64,000 nucleotides of DNA from Agrocybe praecox (Eukaryota > Basidiomycota > Agaricomycetes > Agaricales > Agrocybaceae). The translations under genes and the position numbers were made by a program. The stretch covers positions 2,790,001 to 2,854,000 of the forward strand of contig OZ024845.1 in the NCBI GenBank assembly GCA_964017145.1, in the 5' to 3' direction. The notes beneath the pieces are model-generated. The model did no database searches. It saw only the letters and a program-made list of their open reading frames with translations, and was not told the DNA's origin. Shown piece after piece: positions 25,901-38,483 of this stretch (position 1 is its first letter; every line of letters begins with the position of its first letter).

Positions 25901-26950
25901 AAGATGACAAGACGTACGTCATTGGGACTGGCAAGGCGAGCGGCGAGACAAACCGAGGACGACGCGAACGAAAGGACGAGCAAAACAGGATGGTCAATAG
26001 GGGGCTACAGGAAGGAGCTTATGGCTTCAGTTTGCCAGGGTGATAATGCACTTAGGTACAACACACACGGATGACAAATTGACGAATGGCGCGCACAGGG
26101 AAAACAAGCAGGGACGACTGTCAAGGTAATAGCAGGGATCAGAGAGCTCAGAGGACAAGGGCTTTGATTCCCCATCCTTCGCACAATGCCATCCTACTTT
26201 TGGTTTCGTAGCACGTCGGTTGCTGCAATTCAAGAACCAATGTTCCATGAACGGATGGATCGTCCGCGCCAGTTTTCAGAGAGCACGGCTTTTGATGCGG
26301 ACGAGCGACAGGTACAGTATAAGACGAAAAGGACGGTTGGATTTCCAGAGCAGGGGGCGAGAAGGATCTGTACATGGGTGAGAGCAGAGGTAGACAATGG
26401 GATAGACCGTAGAGGACCAGAAATATATTATTTATACGTGTTGCCTCAGCGCGTCTCCATCCACGCCGCATTGAACATCACCCGTTCCTCGCATTAAGCA
26501 TATACTATCGTCCTACTTTCGGAATCGTAGCGTATCGGTTTTCGCATTTCAAGCAACAATTTTCCATCAACAGATGGATCGTCAGTTTTCAGAGAGCGCG
26601 GTATTTGATACAGATGAGCGACAGGGACGGTAGAAAAGGACGGTGGGATTGAGGCCGAGAAGGGCCCATTCCCTCGAACTGAGGAAGAGAAGGACGGAAG
26701 GGAAGGGGGTTGAAGTGAAAGAGTTGCAAGCAAGCGAACTCTCACGAATGAGCGACAGGTTGATGGGACTTAGGACTGGCAGGAGAGTTCCGAGAGTCGC
26801 AGATCGGGTGTGTTCACTGGAGTCCATGCACACGAGCAACAGGAGTATCGGGGACTCGAGAGGTTGGTTTGAATGAATAATAGAGCGACTGTCCGCCTGC
26901 AGGAGGACGTTGCATGAAAGAAGCAGCAACAAGCTATAGTCCAACATACC
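22920..26950 (-). repeat. Block of tandem and inverted copies of repeat C pieces
   Basis: Several segments are reverse-complement copies of 11930-12620. For example, 26070-26180 carries the reverse complement of the CTGCTATTACCTCGACAGTC region at 12250. Within the block 23030-23620 and 25300-25790 are direct copies, and 25080-25300 and 26580-26880 are direct copies (shared GAGAGCGCGGTATTTGAT). Two long opposed open frames (24211-24885 plus, 24232-24981 minus) are low-complexity reads of this repeat and are not called as genes. Confidence 0.6.
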
Positions 26951-28110
26951 TCTGCAAAAAAAATTCCTCTGATCCCTTGCGTGAAAGTGGCATAACGCGT
27001 CCGTCGGCGCAATTCAAGAACAGATGGAAAATGAGCTATTAGATCGTCATTTTTTCCCAATATACAGCCTGAACATTGTTCGTTTCAGGAAGGAGACCAG
27101 TGGCTAAGATGGTGTTATTCTCATCGACGGTCGAGATCAAAAAATGTCGTGTCACAGGATATCCGGACAACGCCGAGCACAGCATTGTAATGGACTTCGA
27201 CGTCAACAGTCGATATTTATTCAACTGTGTTGCCCCACGAGTTGGCATCTTCTACATTTTGTTTCTTACCCTTAATATTAACCATATCTGTAATTGGTTT
27301 GTACATATTATTTCCAACACAATAAATTACTCAAAAAAATAACTAACTTGAACATTTTTTAAGAAAGCCGGCCAAAAAATAAAATCTGTTGAGTTATAAA
27401 ATTCCTCTAATTTTTCATAAATATCAATAAAGTGTGCAGGCCCAAAGGACAACTTACAACACACAGTGAGGACTTGAGACTGCATGAGGTTGAAATTATC
27501 TAGATATTTTGTCATGATGCTTGAACAAAATCAAGTCCAACAGCTTGTTGATTAGCTTGTTACCTTGTGTCGAGTATAGGCTTCAGAGCACAGCTGTGAA
27601 TTAAGAATTAAAAAGAAGGTTGGCCTGAATATTGTAGGATTGAAATTTGACAAGAATAAAAGAACATGGTGATCAGATTTTGTCTGTCTGTTCCATAGTA
27701 TTACTAGCATTGTAGCATAATATTTATTGAGAATACGATATCTACCATGTCTTTTATTGAAAAAATTTTGTCACCAATAATGGAACTTGCAACTGAGAGC
27801 ATCTAAACTGATGGTGGATTTGAATCAAAACAAAGTCTGCATACAGAATTTGACAAAAGGACAACCAATGGACAGTCCACATGATGTACACTAACAGGAC
27901 TCAGATTATAGCAGGCAGAAGCTAGTGACAAAAATAAGATAAAAAGACAAATAAGCTGGAGAATTTGTATGTGTTGGAATTGGCTTAGCAAGTGTATTAC
28001 TTACCTGAAAGATACTGATCAATTTATAAGGCAGATTAAATCACCCCTTGAACTTGACTACCCTAGTTGTATTGTCATAAATAAAATTATACATGATTAA
28101 ATCTTGGCAG
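26951..28110. other. AT-rich intergenic region downstream of NLR gene 2
   Basis: No gene recognised. Short frames at 27076-27342 (plus) and 27327-27515 (minus) show no known motif. It should contain the 3' UTR and polyadenylation region of NLR gene 2, which ends at 28111, but no specific signal is assigned. Confidence 0.5.
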
Positions 28111-31100
28111 TTATACTACAATTTCCATATCAATGATAACTATACGGCCAGAGTGATATCCAAAACATATACGACTACCATAACTGCTTTGACTCAATAT
28201 ATCACTATATTGAGCTGGAATCCAGCAGTGAACATTTTGTGTCAATATCCAACTCTTATCCACATATAAAGAAATGGAACTCTTAGCCAGCAACAATTGC
28301 TGCAATGGGTAAATAATATGAAATGTTGATGGAGACTTTTTCTCCACTTTGCTACCATCAGGCAAGATGGTGCTTGAAGTAATCATTTCTTCTGATTGAC
28401 CTTCTACAAAATTCCAAATGCGCACAGTTTTATCATCTGATCCAGAGACAACTCTGGTCCCATCCTGTGAGAATGCAACAGATGTTACCCAGCCTGAGTG
28501 GCCTTGAAGCTTAGCCTCCATCTGGCCTGTGATTGCATTCCTAATGTGCACAGTTTTATCATGTGATCCAGAGACAACTCTGGTCCCATCCTGTGAGAAT
28601 GCAACAGATGTTACCCAGTCTGAGTGGCCTTGAAGCTCAGCCTCCATCTGGCCTGTGATTGCATTCCAAATGCGCACAGTTTTATCATCTGATCCAGAGA
28701 CAATTCTGGTCCCATCCTGTGAGAATGCAACAGATGTTACCCAGTCTGAGTGGCCTTGAAGCTCAGCCTCCATCTGGCCTGTGATTGCATTCCAAATGCA
28801 CACAGTTTTATCATCTGATCCAGAGACAACTCTAGTCCCATCCTGTGAGAATGCAACAGATGTTACCCAGTCTGAGTGGCCTTGAAGCTCAGCCTCCATC
28901 TGGCCTGTTATTGCATTCCAAATGCACACAGTTTTATCATGTGATCCAGAGACAACTCTAGTCCCATCCTGTGAGAATGCAACAGATGTTACCCAGTCTG
29001 AGTGGCCTTGAAGCTCAGCCTCCATCTGGCCTGTTATTGCATTCCAAATGCGCACAGTTTTATCATCTGATCCAGAGACAACTCTGGTCCCATCCTGTGA
29101 GAATGCAACAGAGTTAACCTGATCCTCACATTTCATCACAAGCTCTAATGAGCTCCAGGCCTCTGCTAATCCCAAATTCACCTTTGGAACTTTATTAACA
29201 TCTCTGTTATAAATTTTTCGTATCAATGACCTCTTTGGTAGCCAAACAAATGCTGATTGATAAACCTCCATACAGTGTTTTTCAACACATTCAAAGCTTT
29301 GGAGAAGCCACCGACGGGCATCATAAACAAGACTTTGAAGATTATCTGATGTAAAGGTCTGGTAGGGATATTAGCATTTAACTTCCACAAATTATTATAT
29401 TATAACAGGTTACATACCAACATAGCAGTGAGCATATGCTCTAGTGATTCTATTGCAGTCTTCAGCTCCCCCAGAATGCTTAGACACTCTATCCAGTGCA
29501 AAAGATGCTGATTGAGGAAGTCATGAAGTTCTTTATTTAGCTTTTCAATAACATCCTTTTCAACAGTATCAAAATTCCCAATTGCTCCAAAATGAATGGC
29601 CCAATAAAGACATGAATATTTAAGTGCTGCAGAAATTTTACCAACACTTTCTGAAGAGTTTGTTCTGTCTTTGTTTGATATTGTAAGCTCTTCTGGGAGC
29701 TCACCCATGTTGCGCTTCAGTGACCGATTCATCTCTTTTAAACATTGCAAGGCCAATATTTCATGAGCCTTGGAAGCAGCAAGTAAAGAAAATAAGGGGA
29801 TGAGCTTTGGGCTCCACCGCTCATTATTGGTTATAAAATCAGGAAATGATGCATGAAATGGAGCAACTGGAGACCCAGGCTGTGTTGGGATGTGAATAAC
29901 AGAGGCAAGAGGGGCCAAAATTAAGCTAGCATTCATTTCCAAAAGAGCATTAATGGCCATCATTGACAATGGAATGCGAAGAAATACAATGATAGACACA
30001 ACATAGTGCATGTCTTTGCGTTCTCTGTGATTCAGTTTCTTGCAAGCATTATGCAGAATTAGATCATACAGGCTATCAATGATGCTTCCAAATATTTCAA
30101 TTGATTCCTGGCCCATAGTAATTAATTCAATCAGCCGAGGTTTATAATACAAGGGACCAGCATCATCAATATAGCGAGCAGCAGTTGCTGCATAAATGAA
30201 GAATGCCCCTGAGAGTTTGACAAGACCAGACACATCACTAGATAAAGGCCATGGATCTATGTCCTTCATATGCTTGGTGTTGGTGTCTGACAATGCCTTG
30301 GTAAGATATGTTTGGATATCATTTTCAACCACAACCTTCTCAATTTCATAGAGATAAAAAAAATGCCGAGCAGCTTTTGTAGATTCAAAGGATTGTCGAA
30401 TGTGACGTTCATCTCGACTAGCTATAAAGATCTTCAGAGGAATTTTCAACTCTGCATATTGGAGGACAAGACCAATAAAGGTGGAAACAGCTCTAAGATT
30501 GTCGCATTCATCAAGGGCATCAATGACAACAACCTTGTATGGCCTGTTCATTGTTCCAGCAGTTGCTTGGATAGGATTATAAACAAGTTTTTTGAACTGG
30601 GCAGCCTTGTCGAAGTAGGATGTTTGCACCAGATCAGGCTCGAGTTCGATGGCCTTGACAATCTCCGATTTGGTAGTAGGCGAAGTTCTAGCAAGCCCAT
30701 AGGCAATAACAGGAATGATAAGTCCCACATTCATGGTCTTTTCAGACACACGAGACGCAAAGAAACTAGCAGCAAGCATGTTCTGCTTCTCGAGTCTCTC
30801 ACAGAATGTGTGCACAATAGTCGATTTCCCAGTTCCAGCCATACCAACCATCCAATAGACATTTGGTTTACTAAGATCAAGTGCCCAGGCTTCCAAGTCT
30901 TCGAGGACCTTGACACGAGTACCTTCCATGCAAGTTGTGGGGTCACCGTAAGATGACTGCCGGGTGTTATAGGAAGTCATTTCGTGATTAAGTATCTTGA
31001 TGGAATCTGGGGCTACATGAGCATGATTGAACTATAATGAAATATTGTACTTCACCAGAATTCATTCGCTATGGGTTCATTGATCAGTTTTTGCTATGAT

Positions 31101-32413
31101 TCAGTTATTAGAAAGACTGAATACCTGTAAAATCTCGTCCACCATTTCCTCGACTTTAAGCTGAGTGTCCATCTGGAAAATAGATTAGTATCTGGTCAAG
31201 AGTACATCAAAAAGGTATGAAAATAACCTGGAAAACGTCGCACAACATGCGTACGTTCCTCAAAGACTTCAGTATAGTATCCGCATTTTTCTTTCCCTGG
31301 GCAACACGGGACACCATTGATTGATCTTGTGATGACTCGACTGACTTGAGTTGTGCAACAAGAGCACTTAAGAGCGCAGATGATTATAAAGGAGAAATAA
31401 GAAACACAAAAAGACGCGACATACCTGCAGAATGTAACAATTCGATGGTCTAACGCCCGTACGCCATTGTGCTTCTTGTACTTGTCGATGATTGAGACGA
31501 TAGCTTCCAGGCTTTGCTTCAGATCTTCCAGCTCCTTCTCGTTTCCCGCGACAGTCTGATCGATGATACCCCATCAATTAGTAGTAAATCTAGGCCATTG
31601 AGAGCCAAGATACATACCTCTACAAGCCCAATAATTGTTGTGATTGCGGATGTAGCTGCCTTCAACGGTGGAAATATATCCGAACAGGCGTTAAGTGCGG
31701 TGACTACTGTTTTGAATCCTTCATAAGCAACACCTGCTGCCGCTTTCGCCTCCTGCATCTTCGTTCTAGGACCCTCCACATCGTCATCCTGAAGCCCACC
31801 GAGCGTTCGATATTCGTCGACTTGTGGAACCACGGAGGCCGTTGTGGAAACTCCAGACAACGTGATCTTCAATTTGGCAGGAACGGGGTGACCCTTGGAA
31901 TCTATCAAAGGAAAACCAGCCGCGTCTGGCATAAAATCGTTAGCGTCAACGGGTACATACATCGAAAAATACACTTACTAGCATTATCGAGAAATTCTTC
32001 GACTTTAGCCTCGTATGATGCCACGGCACGCTTGAACAGAGGTATTTTATGGCCAAATCCACGATAGAGAACAACCTTGACCGTCGACGAAGACTCGAAT
32101 TGTCTGATTTCAAGAGGTGAACATCAAAAGATCTCGTAAGAGCTCAACGAAACACTCACATTTCATTGTTAACGTTCCATTCCCATTTAAGTAACGAGGG
32201 GCGAGGTATGGTGTGTGCTGATCTTGCAGCTTCTTTCTTGCCAACGAATAACCGTACGGAGTAGTAGGATCGCATCACCCGTTTGTCCTTCTCGACGTCG
32301 CCTTCAAATTCGATATCTGTATCGATAAAGATCAGCAGAATGGATTGCATCACAGAGGTCTAATACGGACTCTGTAAAATTGCGCGAAGTTGCTGGGGTT
32401 TCGGGGTGGACAT
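28111..32413 (-). CDS. NLR-like protein 2: C2-like, helical, NACHT, six WD40 repeats (complete)
   Basis: A nine-exon gene: 32413-32371, 32316-32160, 32103-31979, 31925-31618, 31555-31425, 31366-31228, 31172-31125, 31031-29418 and 29358-28111. The sum is 3813 nt, 1270 residues plus stop, in frame throughout; introns are 53-93 nt. Residues 1-140 look like a C2 domain, about 150-317 are helical (NEKELEDLKQSL; possibly a four-helix cell-death bundle, inferred). The NACHT P-loop GMAGTGKST is near 380-388 and Walker B VVVIDALDECD near 484-494. Six 42-residue WD40 repeats span about 932-1183, then a tail (KSWILTQNVHCWIP, SRICFGYHSGRIVII) typical of Agaricomycete NACHT-WD40 proteins. Known for the class: NACHT binds nucleotide and oligomerises, WD40 senses. 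The ligand and effector outcome here are unknown. It parallels gene 1 exon for exon. Confidence 0.9.
28375..29130 (-). repeat. Six tandem 126-bp WD40-encoding units
   Basis: Six consecutive units of 126 bp (42 codons) in the last exon of NLR gene 2, nearly identical at the DNA level. Amino-acid differences cluster at a few places: the residue after SGS (D, H, D, D, H, D), the residue after KTV (R, C, C, R, H, R), and the residue after GHS (D or G). Unit 5 also has IRN in place of IWN. Such homogenised arrays expand and contract by unequal exchange. Confidence 0.9.
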
Positions 32414-33850
32414 ATTGAGCAAATATCACTTGAGTGTAAGAGAGCAAGTTTTGAGAAGCGAAGGTGTGTGCAAGCAGTGGCTGGAGGCTCTGTCGGACTC
32501 GGAAGACATCACGTTCCGGGCCTCATGTCTGTCATAGGTGTGCTAAAATTATGCTACCAGCCCGTCCGTGACCGACCCGTTCGGAACGAACTTTTCCACT
32601 GAGTTTTCTCCTACTTCGATCTATGCCATCCTGTACTCCGTTCCTTGCGCCATCGTAAACTAAGACGACGCGATCCCACTGAGATCGAGCAGTATCCATG
32701 GGTCGAGGAGGTGGGACAACCACGCGCCCGTGTTTGTCTCGTCGGTTGTAAATTTCAGGACACACCTGTATTATGTTTGCGAGGCTTGTTCTCCACCAGT
32801 TGCGAAGAACCCATCCTTCGCCAGGCTATGTTCCATACAATGCGCACAGCCACACTCTCGGAGCGGCGTGAACGTTAGAACCCCAACTCCTGCCTGCCTC
32901 AATCCCATCTCAAATCTTCCTCTGCAACAACCCATGTCGTCAAAGCCAATATATTCGTCGAGGACAGAACTCGAGATTAAATCTGTCATGGGGACTCGAA
33001 GGTGTCTGGGCTCGAATGTGGGGAACACATACAAATTAGGAATCATTGGAACCTTTCGAACAGGTTTGTCTTTTCACTCGTCACCTTAATTTAATGTCAA
33101 CTCATTCTTCTTCGATAGCGTACCGTAGCGCTAGTACCAGTCGTCATCGTACGCTGTAGCACACTCAATTCTCTTGTTCTTGACAACATCCCAAAGCTAC
33201 TTGTCAATGGTAATCTCACCAAGGCGTATGTCAGTTGGAAGGAAAGTTGGGCGCCGCTCCATCCTGTCCTGGTAAGGTATGTGAGTTTTCAACGTCGCTC
33301 TTATACGCATATACAAGCCCTGCATGAGCCAGACGGCAAACACGTAGAGGTTTATGCGCCTGGTCAACTCTTTGAATAGTAAACTGTTACTTATTTTTTT
33401 CTCGGAAATTTTAGTTCTTTCTCTCATGACCACACTCCTTAACTACCGCGTCTTAGGTCAACACCTTGGACTTGAAATTTCTCTTTATCGCCTCATTCAG
33501 CTCATCGACCCTGTGCTCGTTGCAACATATCTCGACGAGAACACACAAATGAACCGGGGCCCTATTTACTGCTCCGGACATTTGCGACTCAGTCACATAT
33601 ATCACTCGGAAGCCTTTATACCTCCTCACATTCGCCCTTGGTCAAAACTGCGAGCTCGATGGTGCTTTTGCTGCTCTCATTCACCTCCTCCGCCGTATGA
33701 TTTCACTTGATGGTCGTCATCCTTACCCCCACCGTTTAGCTGCAATGGTTCTGCCACGACACTGCTCTCAAGCATCACAGGTTCCGTGGACATCGCCGTA
33801 TATACCTTATCGACTTTTTGACATGGCCTTCGAGCTCCGATCCGCCCTCA
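32414..33850. repeat. Upstream part of the NLR segmental duplication (copy 2)
   Basis: The counterpart of 4900-6100. The proximal 160 bp are nearly identical to gene 1 and must contain the shared promoter. At about 32575 the copies diverge: about 215 bp present here are absent from copy 1, after which similarity resumes at GTTGCGAAGAACCCAT. Further up, 33540-33850 matches 5760-6090. Confidence 0.65.
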
Positions 33851-33879
33851 CTTGACGCCCTCATTGCCTACCACATTTC

Positions 33880-35240
33880 TATGTTTTCTCCATTTTCCCG
33901 CCGTCTCGTCGTTGACATTTTCTGTTTCTGTGAGGTACGTCTTCGAGTCAATATTTGTTCACTTGACTCGCAACTCACAGTGTGTTAATTTGCAGCATCT
34001 CTTTGACACCGCCCAATTTTTGGTATGCCTTTTTTCAAAACGTAACTTCTTGCTCCGGGATCTGGTTCGTTTTCGCTGACGTCGTGATTTCTTTCGTTTT
34101 TCAGGATTATGGCCAAATTATGGCTCGACGCCGTGTAACTTGGGCTCAAGTCAAGCCATACATACTACCGTGACCCTCAGAGGACCCCTGCTGGATGTAC
34201 TCTCCGTCGTTTCTTGATACGTTGCACGCATGATTAATATTTACATTTTCGATGGCTGTGTTGTTCGTTTATTTACGGCTTGAATGTGCGTTTTCTGTCT
34301 CTGCCTTTCTCTTTTTAATCAATTATTTTCTTCCCCTCTGGAATTAGGCTGCGAGACGCTGTAGCTGTATGGTCAACCTTTGGACCTCTTTACAGAACCA
34401 TCTTGCTCTGACACGGTTCGTTTCGTCTCGTCTCCATTCGCCCTTCCCTCTCGTTGCTAACATCATTTTCTTTCTTTTGCTGTTCTAGGTCCTGGCATGA
34501 AGGGAAAATGTGCTAGGGGCTTGAATTGAGCCGTTCAGGTGACCGCTACATGTAGGAGATCCATGGTCGTTAATCCTTCAGTGCATTCCAATCGTCGACA
34601 GTGGCTGTGTTTCTCGTTCATCTATAGCTCTGTTGTATGTGTTTTCTCTCTTTTTCTTTCGGTTTCCTTTCTGAAAGTTAAGCAGCGCGAGATTGAAGTA
34701 GCATCGACCATTGGATCTTTGTACAGAGCTCACTAGCATGCTCGTGATACTCTGGAGCGATCATGCCCTGACACTGGCTGCTCGCAGGTCTCATTGCCGG
34801 TCATCTAGGCCCGAAAACAACTAAGCGTTGAGCTTGATCTAGCTGGCCCAGGAAATGTGAGTTATTACCCTTTTCTTCATGTTGTATGCAGCTAGAGATA
34901 GCTGGAAGGGTGCACGCTCACGCTAACATGCGTAATTCTATGCGTTGAAATGGGATCAAGAAGCGTTAGGCTGATCATGTTCTCCCCTTACTTATTTTCA
35001 GGTCTCCCTTCCGTCGCCCCTTTGATCATATTCTCAGATCATGGTCTACTCAACGATCTCGTTGGTTTCTGCCCCTTAGCGAACGTCAAGTTTATCATCG
35101 ATATTTTCGTATTTATATCGCTGTCCTACTGGACAAGCCTGGTACGAAGTTGAAAGCATCATAGTATCAGCTCGGGTATTAGCTTGTTCATGACGACCCA
35201 CGCCTGCGAGTCAAATGGTCCTTTACACCCACCGCCAACA
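33880..35240 (+). repeat. Dispersed repeat D, partial copy
   Basis: Diverged copy of 12640-14060, sharing GTGGCTGTGTTTCTCGTT and the ATGCAGCTAGAGAT region near 34888. Short open frames are not conserved with the other copies. The stretch 35241-35585 up to the copia LTR holds no recognisable gene. Confidence 0.6.
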
Positions 35241-35585
35241 TTGATCATGCATCAAATCCCGCCGTCGGTCAACCCGACCACCTCGCTTGGCGTGACGAAT
35301 TGGTCTGACCATATCTGAATGAAGATGTTGTGAAGATGCAGCATACTGCCGGAACCGTTCCAATTGAGCAGCTAAGTAATTGATCGGGGGATTCCCGCCC
35401 ACTCGCATAATATTCTCTTCTGCCTTAGCTGCAGTCGCAGATTCTATGTACTACTTACATGAGTACTCTCTAACTTATTTCCACAACGTGTTTTTGTTGT
35501 ACAATTAATGCCAATTTTTATACGGCAATCACTCAAGCCTCTACATAACTTTTGAACTTCTTGCATGTTCTATTCGGCTCAGTAC

Positions 35586-35888
35586 TGTCAGAATCTATGA
35601 TGCACGAAGTAAGTACTCAGTGCGTATAGAACGAACTTATATAGTATTAGTAACTTTACCTATGATGCACGAAGTAAGTACTATATGGTAAAGAGGGGAT
35701 AAGTAAGGTATAATGGATGGAATAACTTAAGACATACCTCAGTGCGTATAGAACGAACTGAGGAATGGGAAAGAACATGATTCGGGATATGGGATTGAGT
35801 GATACACGTGATAGAAGTGACACGCGTTACAGCGCGACTACTGATAAACAAAATGAGGAACTGTGAACGTTACTACATTATTTCAACA
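35586..35888 (-). repeat. Copia 3' LTR
   Basis: 303 bp, identical to 48400-48702 except one base (GCACGAAGTAAG here, GCACGATGTAAG there). Internally it has two copies each of CAGTGCGTATAGAACGAACT and of TATGATGCACGAAGTAAG. The pol frame stops 16 nt inside this LTR at 35873-35875. Confidence 0.95.
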
Positions 35889-38116
35889 CTCCCACTCGTG
35901 TGAACGTGTAATCCCATAGCTTGACAGAACTTCCAGTGCTTATCGTGGGAGAGAGACTTGGTGAAAATGTCGGAAACATTGTCTTCCATCGGCACAAAGC
36001 GAACTATGGCCTGACCCTTTCCCACTATGTCATCCCGGAGGAAGTGATATTTTCGTTGGATGTGCTTCGTTCGCGCCCGAAATTGGGCATCTTTGGTGAG
36101 GATGATGGCTGCTTGATTGTCACAGAAGAGGTCTGTGGGTTTATTTTGCTCATGTCCAATGTCCTCGAAGAAATTTCGTAACCATGCTAGGTGCTGACCT
36201 GCGTAACAAAGCCCAATGTATTCGGATTCGGTCGATGATAAAGCAACCAAGGTTTGGCGTTTGCTACCCCATCCTATTGCAGCATGTGCTGAAATAAAAA
36301 CAAAGCCCGACGTAGATCTTGAAGTGTCAATATCGCCTGACCAATCAGCATCGGAGAATCCATGAAAATTGAATTTTCCCTTGATTTTCCCTTGTAATCC
36401 GAATCCATCGAAACATCATTTCCGTTAAATGTTAGCACCATGTCGGCGGTGCTATTCAGGTATCGAAGGGCTCATTTTGCGGCTATCCAGTGATGTGCCT
36501 TCGGGTTTGAGCTGAATCGGCCAAGCACACCAACAGTGTATGCTAGATCGGGCCTTGTAAGTTGTTCCCATCATAGCATACATTAGGGATCCAACGATGG
36601 TTGCGTAGGATACGTTCTTGCCATCGATGGTCATATCAAATATGGTTTCGTTGTTTCCGTTCGGGTTTTCGGCAGTTAGATGTGAATTAGGTGCCATGGG
36701 GGTGTAAGTAGGTTTCGAGTTTGACATTCCACAGCGCTCGACAACAGTTTGGATGTACTGTTTTTGGGACAGTGATATAGTCCGTGCTTGTCGATTGCGT
36801 GTGATTTGGATACCCAGTATATAGGTGGCTGGACCTAGATCTCGCATTTTAAAGGTATTTGAGAGTTTCTCCTTTATCGAGTCCATGAATGGTCTTGAAT
36901 TTGCTGCTAAAATGAAATCATCCACATAGACAACAAGGAAGCATAGCTCTTCCTTTTTACCCTTGAAAACATAAAGACAAGTTTCGGCATTTAATCGAAA
37001 GAATCCAAGTTCCTTTAGTTTCTTATCGAGTGTGTGGTTCCAAGTTCGGCCTGCTTGTTTGAGTCCATATAACGATCGTTTTAGCCTCCAACAGTAGCCT
37101 TCAGGTATGTCAACACCGGGGGGTGGGAACATGTACAGTTCCTCTTTGAGTTCTCCATTTAAGTAGGCCGTTGCAACATCCATTTGGTCAAGCTCCAGGT
37201 TATATTTTGCTGCAAGTGCGAGAATGATGCGGATTGATTCGAGATTTGCTACAGGGGCAAAAACCTCTTTGTAATCAATTCCATGCTTCTGAGTGAAACC
37301 CCGAGCAACAATACGAATTTTGTATCTTTCAATATTGCCGTTTGCATCAAGTTTGATTCGCAGAACGAGCTTTGAGGTGATGGGTTTAATTCCCTTGGGT
37401 GTTTTGACAATATCATATACATTATTTTCAATGAGACTTTGTTCTTCTTCTCTTAATGCTGCACGCCAATGGTGTCCATCAGGTCCATTTAGGGCATCTG
37501 TTGGATTATTTGGTATATGTTGTCTGTTTGGTCCTGTATTCGCAATACCTGCAAAATAAATTCCATCGACGTCATCAGTGATGGAATTGGTTCCGTCGGC
37601 ATTTGCGGAGTTTTCGGGGCTTGAATTTTGGTCGGACCGTGATTTGTTGTCAAGGGTTTGATTTGTGATCTCGCTTGCTTCGTTATCTGTAGGTTTGTTG
37701 ACTGCTTGCTCTTTCTCGATGCTACACTGTTTCTGTGTGTTGCTGTTGTTTTGTCGACGAGTCTCCTCTAACTTCTTTGCTCGATAATAGTCATTATTTG
37801 GTCTGATGGGAGCAGGGGTGCGTCTTGGACAACTGGCTCCTACTGATGTCGGATCAGGTACATAGGTTTTTCGAGTACATTTCGTCGGATTTGGTGGATG
37901 TGTATGGATAACTGGATTTTGGGCTTTTGAAGGTATGTCTCCCACTGCTTGTGGGATTTCAGGCTGTGTGTCTCCCACTCCTTCAGAAGTTCGTGAATTC
38001 GGTGACCTAACACTTTCATCATCAGATGTGTCTCCATATTCTACGCTGGGGTGCAGTGGACTCGAGGATTTATCCTGCAGAAGATCCTCCCACTTCTCAG
38101 AAGTGAAGTTTCTGTC
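35873..38116 (-). pseudogene. Copia pol, 3' half: reverse transcriptase and RNase H (frameshifted)
   Basis: The downstream part of the copia polyprotein, continuing from 45116 across the gypsy insertion (TYDRNFTSEKW side). Reverse transcriptase motifs are clear: KLVLRIKLD, QMDVATAYLNGELKEE, YGLKQAGR and the catalytic YVDDFIL near 36920. The frame is lost near 36560, where copia sequence continues in another frame. An in-frame TGA follows at 36472-36474 and another frame change near 36360-36395. RNase H is readable again from about 36380 (DADWSGDI, LSSTESEY, FCDNQAAI) to the stop at 35873. With these breaks it cannot make functional enzyme. Confidence 0.9.
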
Positions 38117-38121
38117 GTAGG
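38117..38121. other. Target-site duplication GTAGG (left of gypsy)
   Basis: GTAGG lies immediately before the left gypsy LTR and again at 45111-45115 immediately after the right one. This is the 5-bp duplication expected from Ty3/gypsy integrase, and it fixes both element ends. Confidence 0.95.
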
Positions 38122-38327
38122 TGTTACGAACACACACGCTGGCCGACTCTTTTTCATTCTACTTACTGTTTCATCGCCTCACCTTTACTGAACGACTACC
38201 ACACCCTCACGGTGTGTTTCTTATCAAACGATCACCGCACTGTTAACGTGCCTTTTTCCTCATTGTATACGAACGTTTACCGCACCTTTACAGTGCTTTC
38301 TCCTCGTGTCTCTTACTTATAAATACG

Positions 38328-38335
38328 TAGTACGA
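38328..38335 (+). promoter_or_regulatory. Gypsy LTR TATA box
   Basis: TATAAATA, 25 bp upstream of the 11-mer AACTAGTTCTT that matches the primer-binding site in reverse complement. The distance suits transcription starting at that 11-mer. Confidence 0.75.
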
Positions 38336-38352
38336 CTGTTCTCTTGTTCTTT

Positions 38353-38363
38353 AACTAGTTCTT
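38353..38363 (+). promoter_or_regulatory. Predicted RNA 5' end and self-primer of the gypsy element
   Basis: AACTAGTTCTT. If transcription starts here, the first 11 nt of the RNA are exactly complementary to the site just after the LTR (38484-38494), and the pairing stops on both sides. This is the arrangement known from Tf1/sushi elements, where the RNA's own 5' end is cleaved off and used as primer in place of a tRNA. Confidence 0.7.
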
Positions 38364-38483
38364 GAGAATACTACAGTTTCATTACTCGAAACTCGAACAA
38401 CGAACTAAGAACCTACGACTATAGCCTTCTTCGGTGTAAACTCTGGGAGTTGTACACATACGAAACGGCTTGTGTCGTAACAA

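Larger units (their letters stand above)
38122..38482 (+). repeat. Gypsy 5' LTR
   Basis: 361 bp. It carries the element's promoter (TATA box at 38328-38335) and the predicted RNA start at 38353, so U3 is about 231 bp. It differs from the 3' LTR at two transitions near 38138 and 38193 (CACGCTGG against CACACTGG, and GAACGACT against GAATGACT). Confidence 0.96.
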
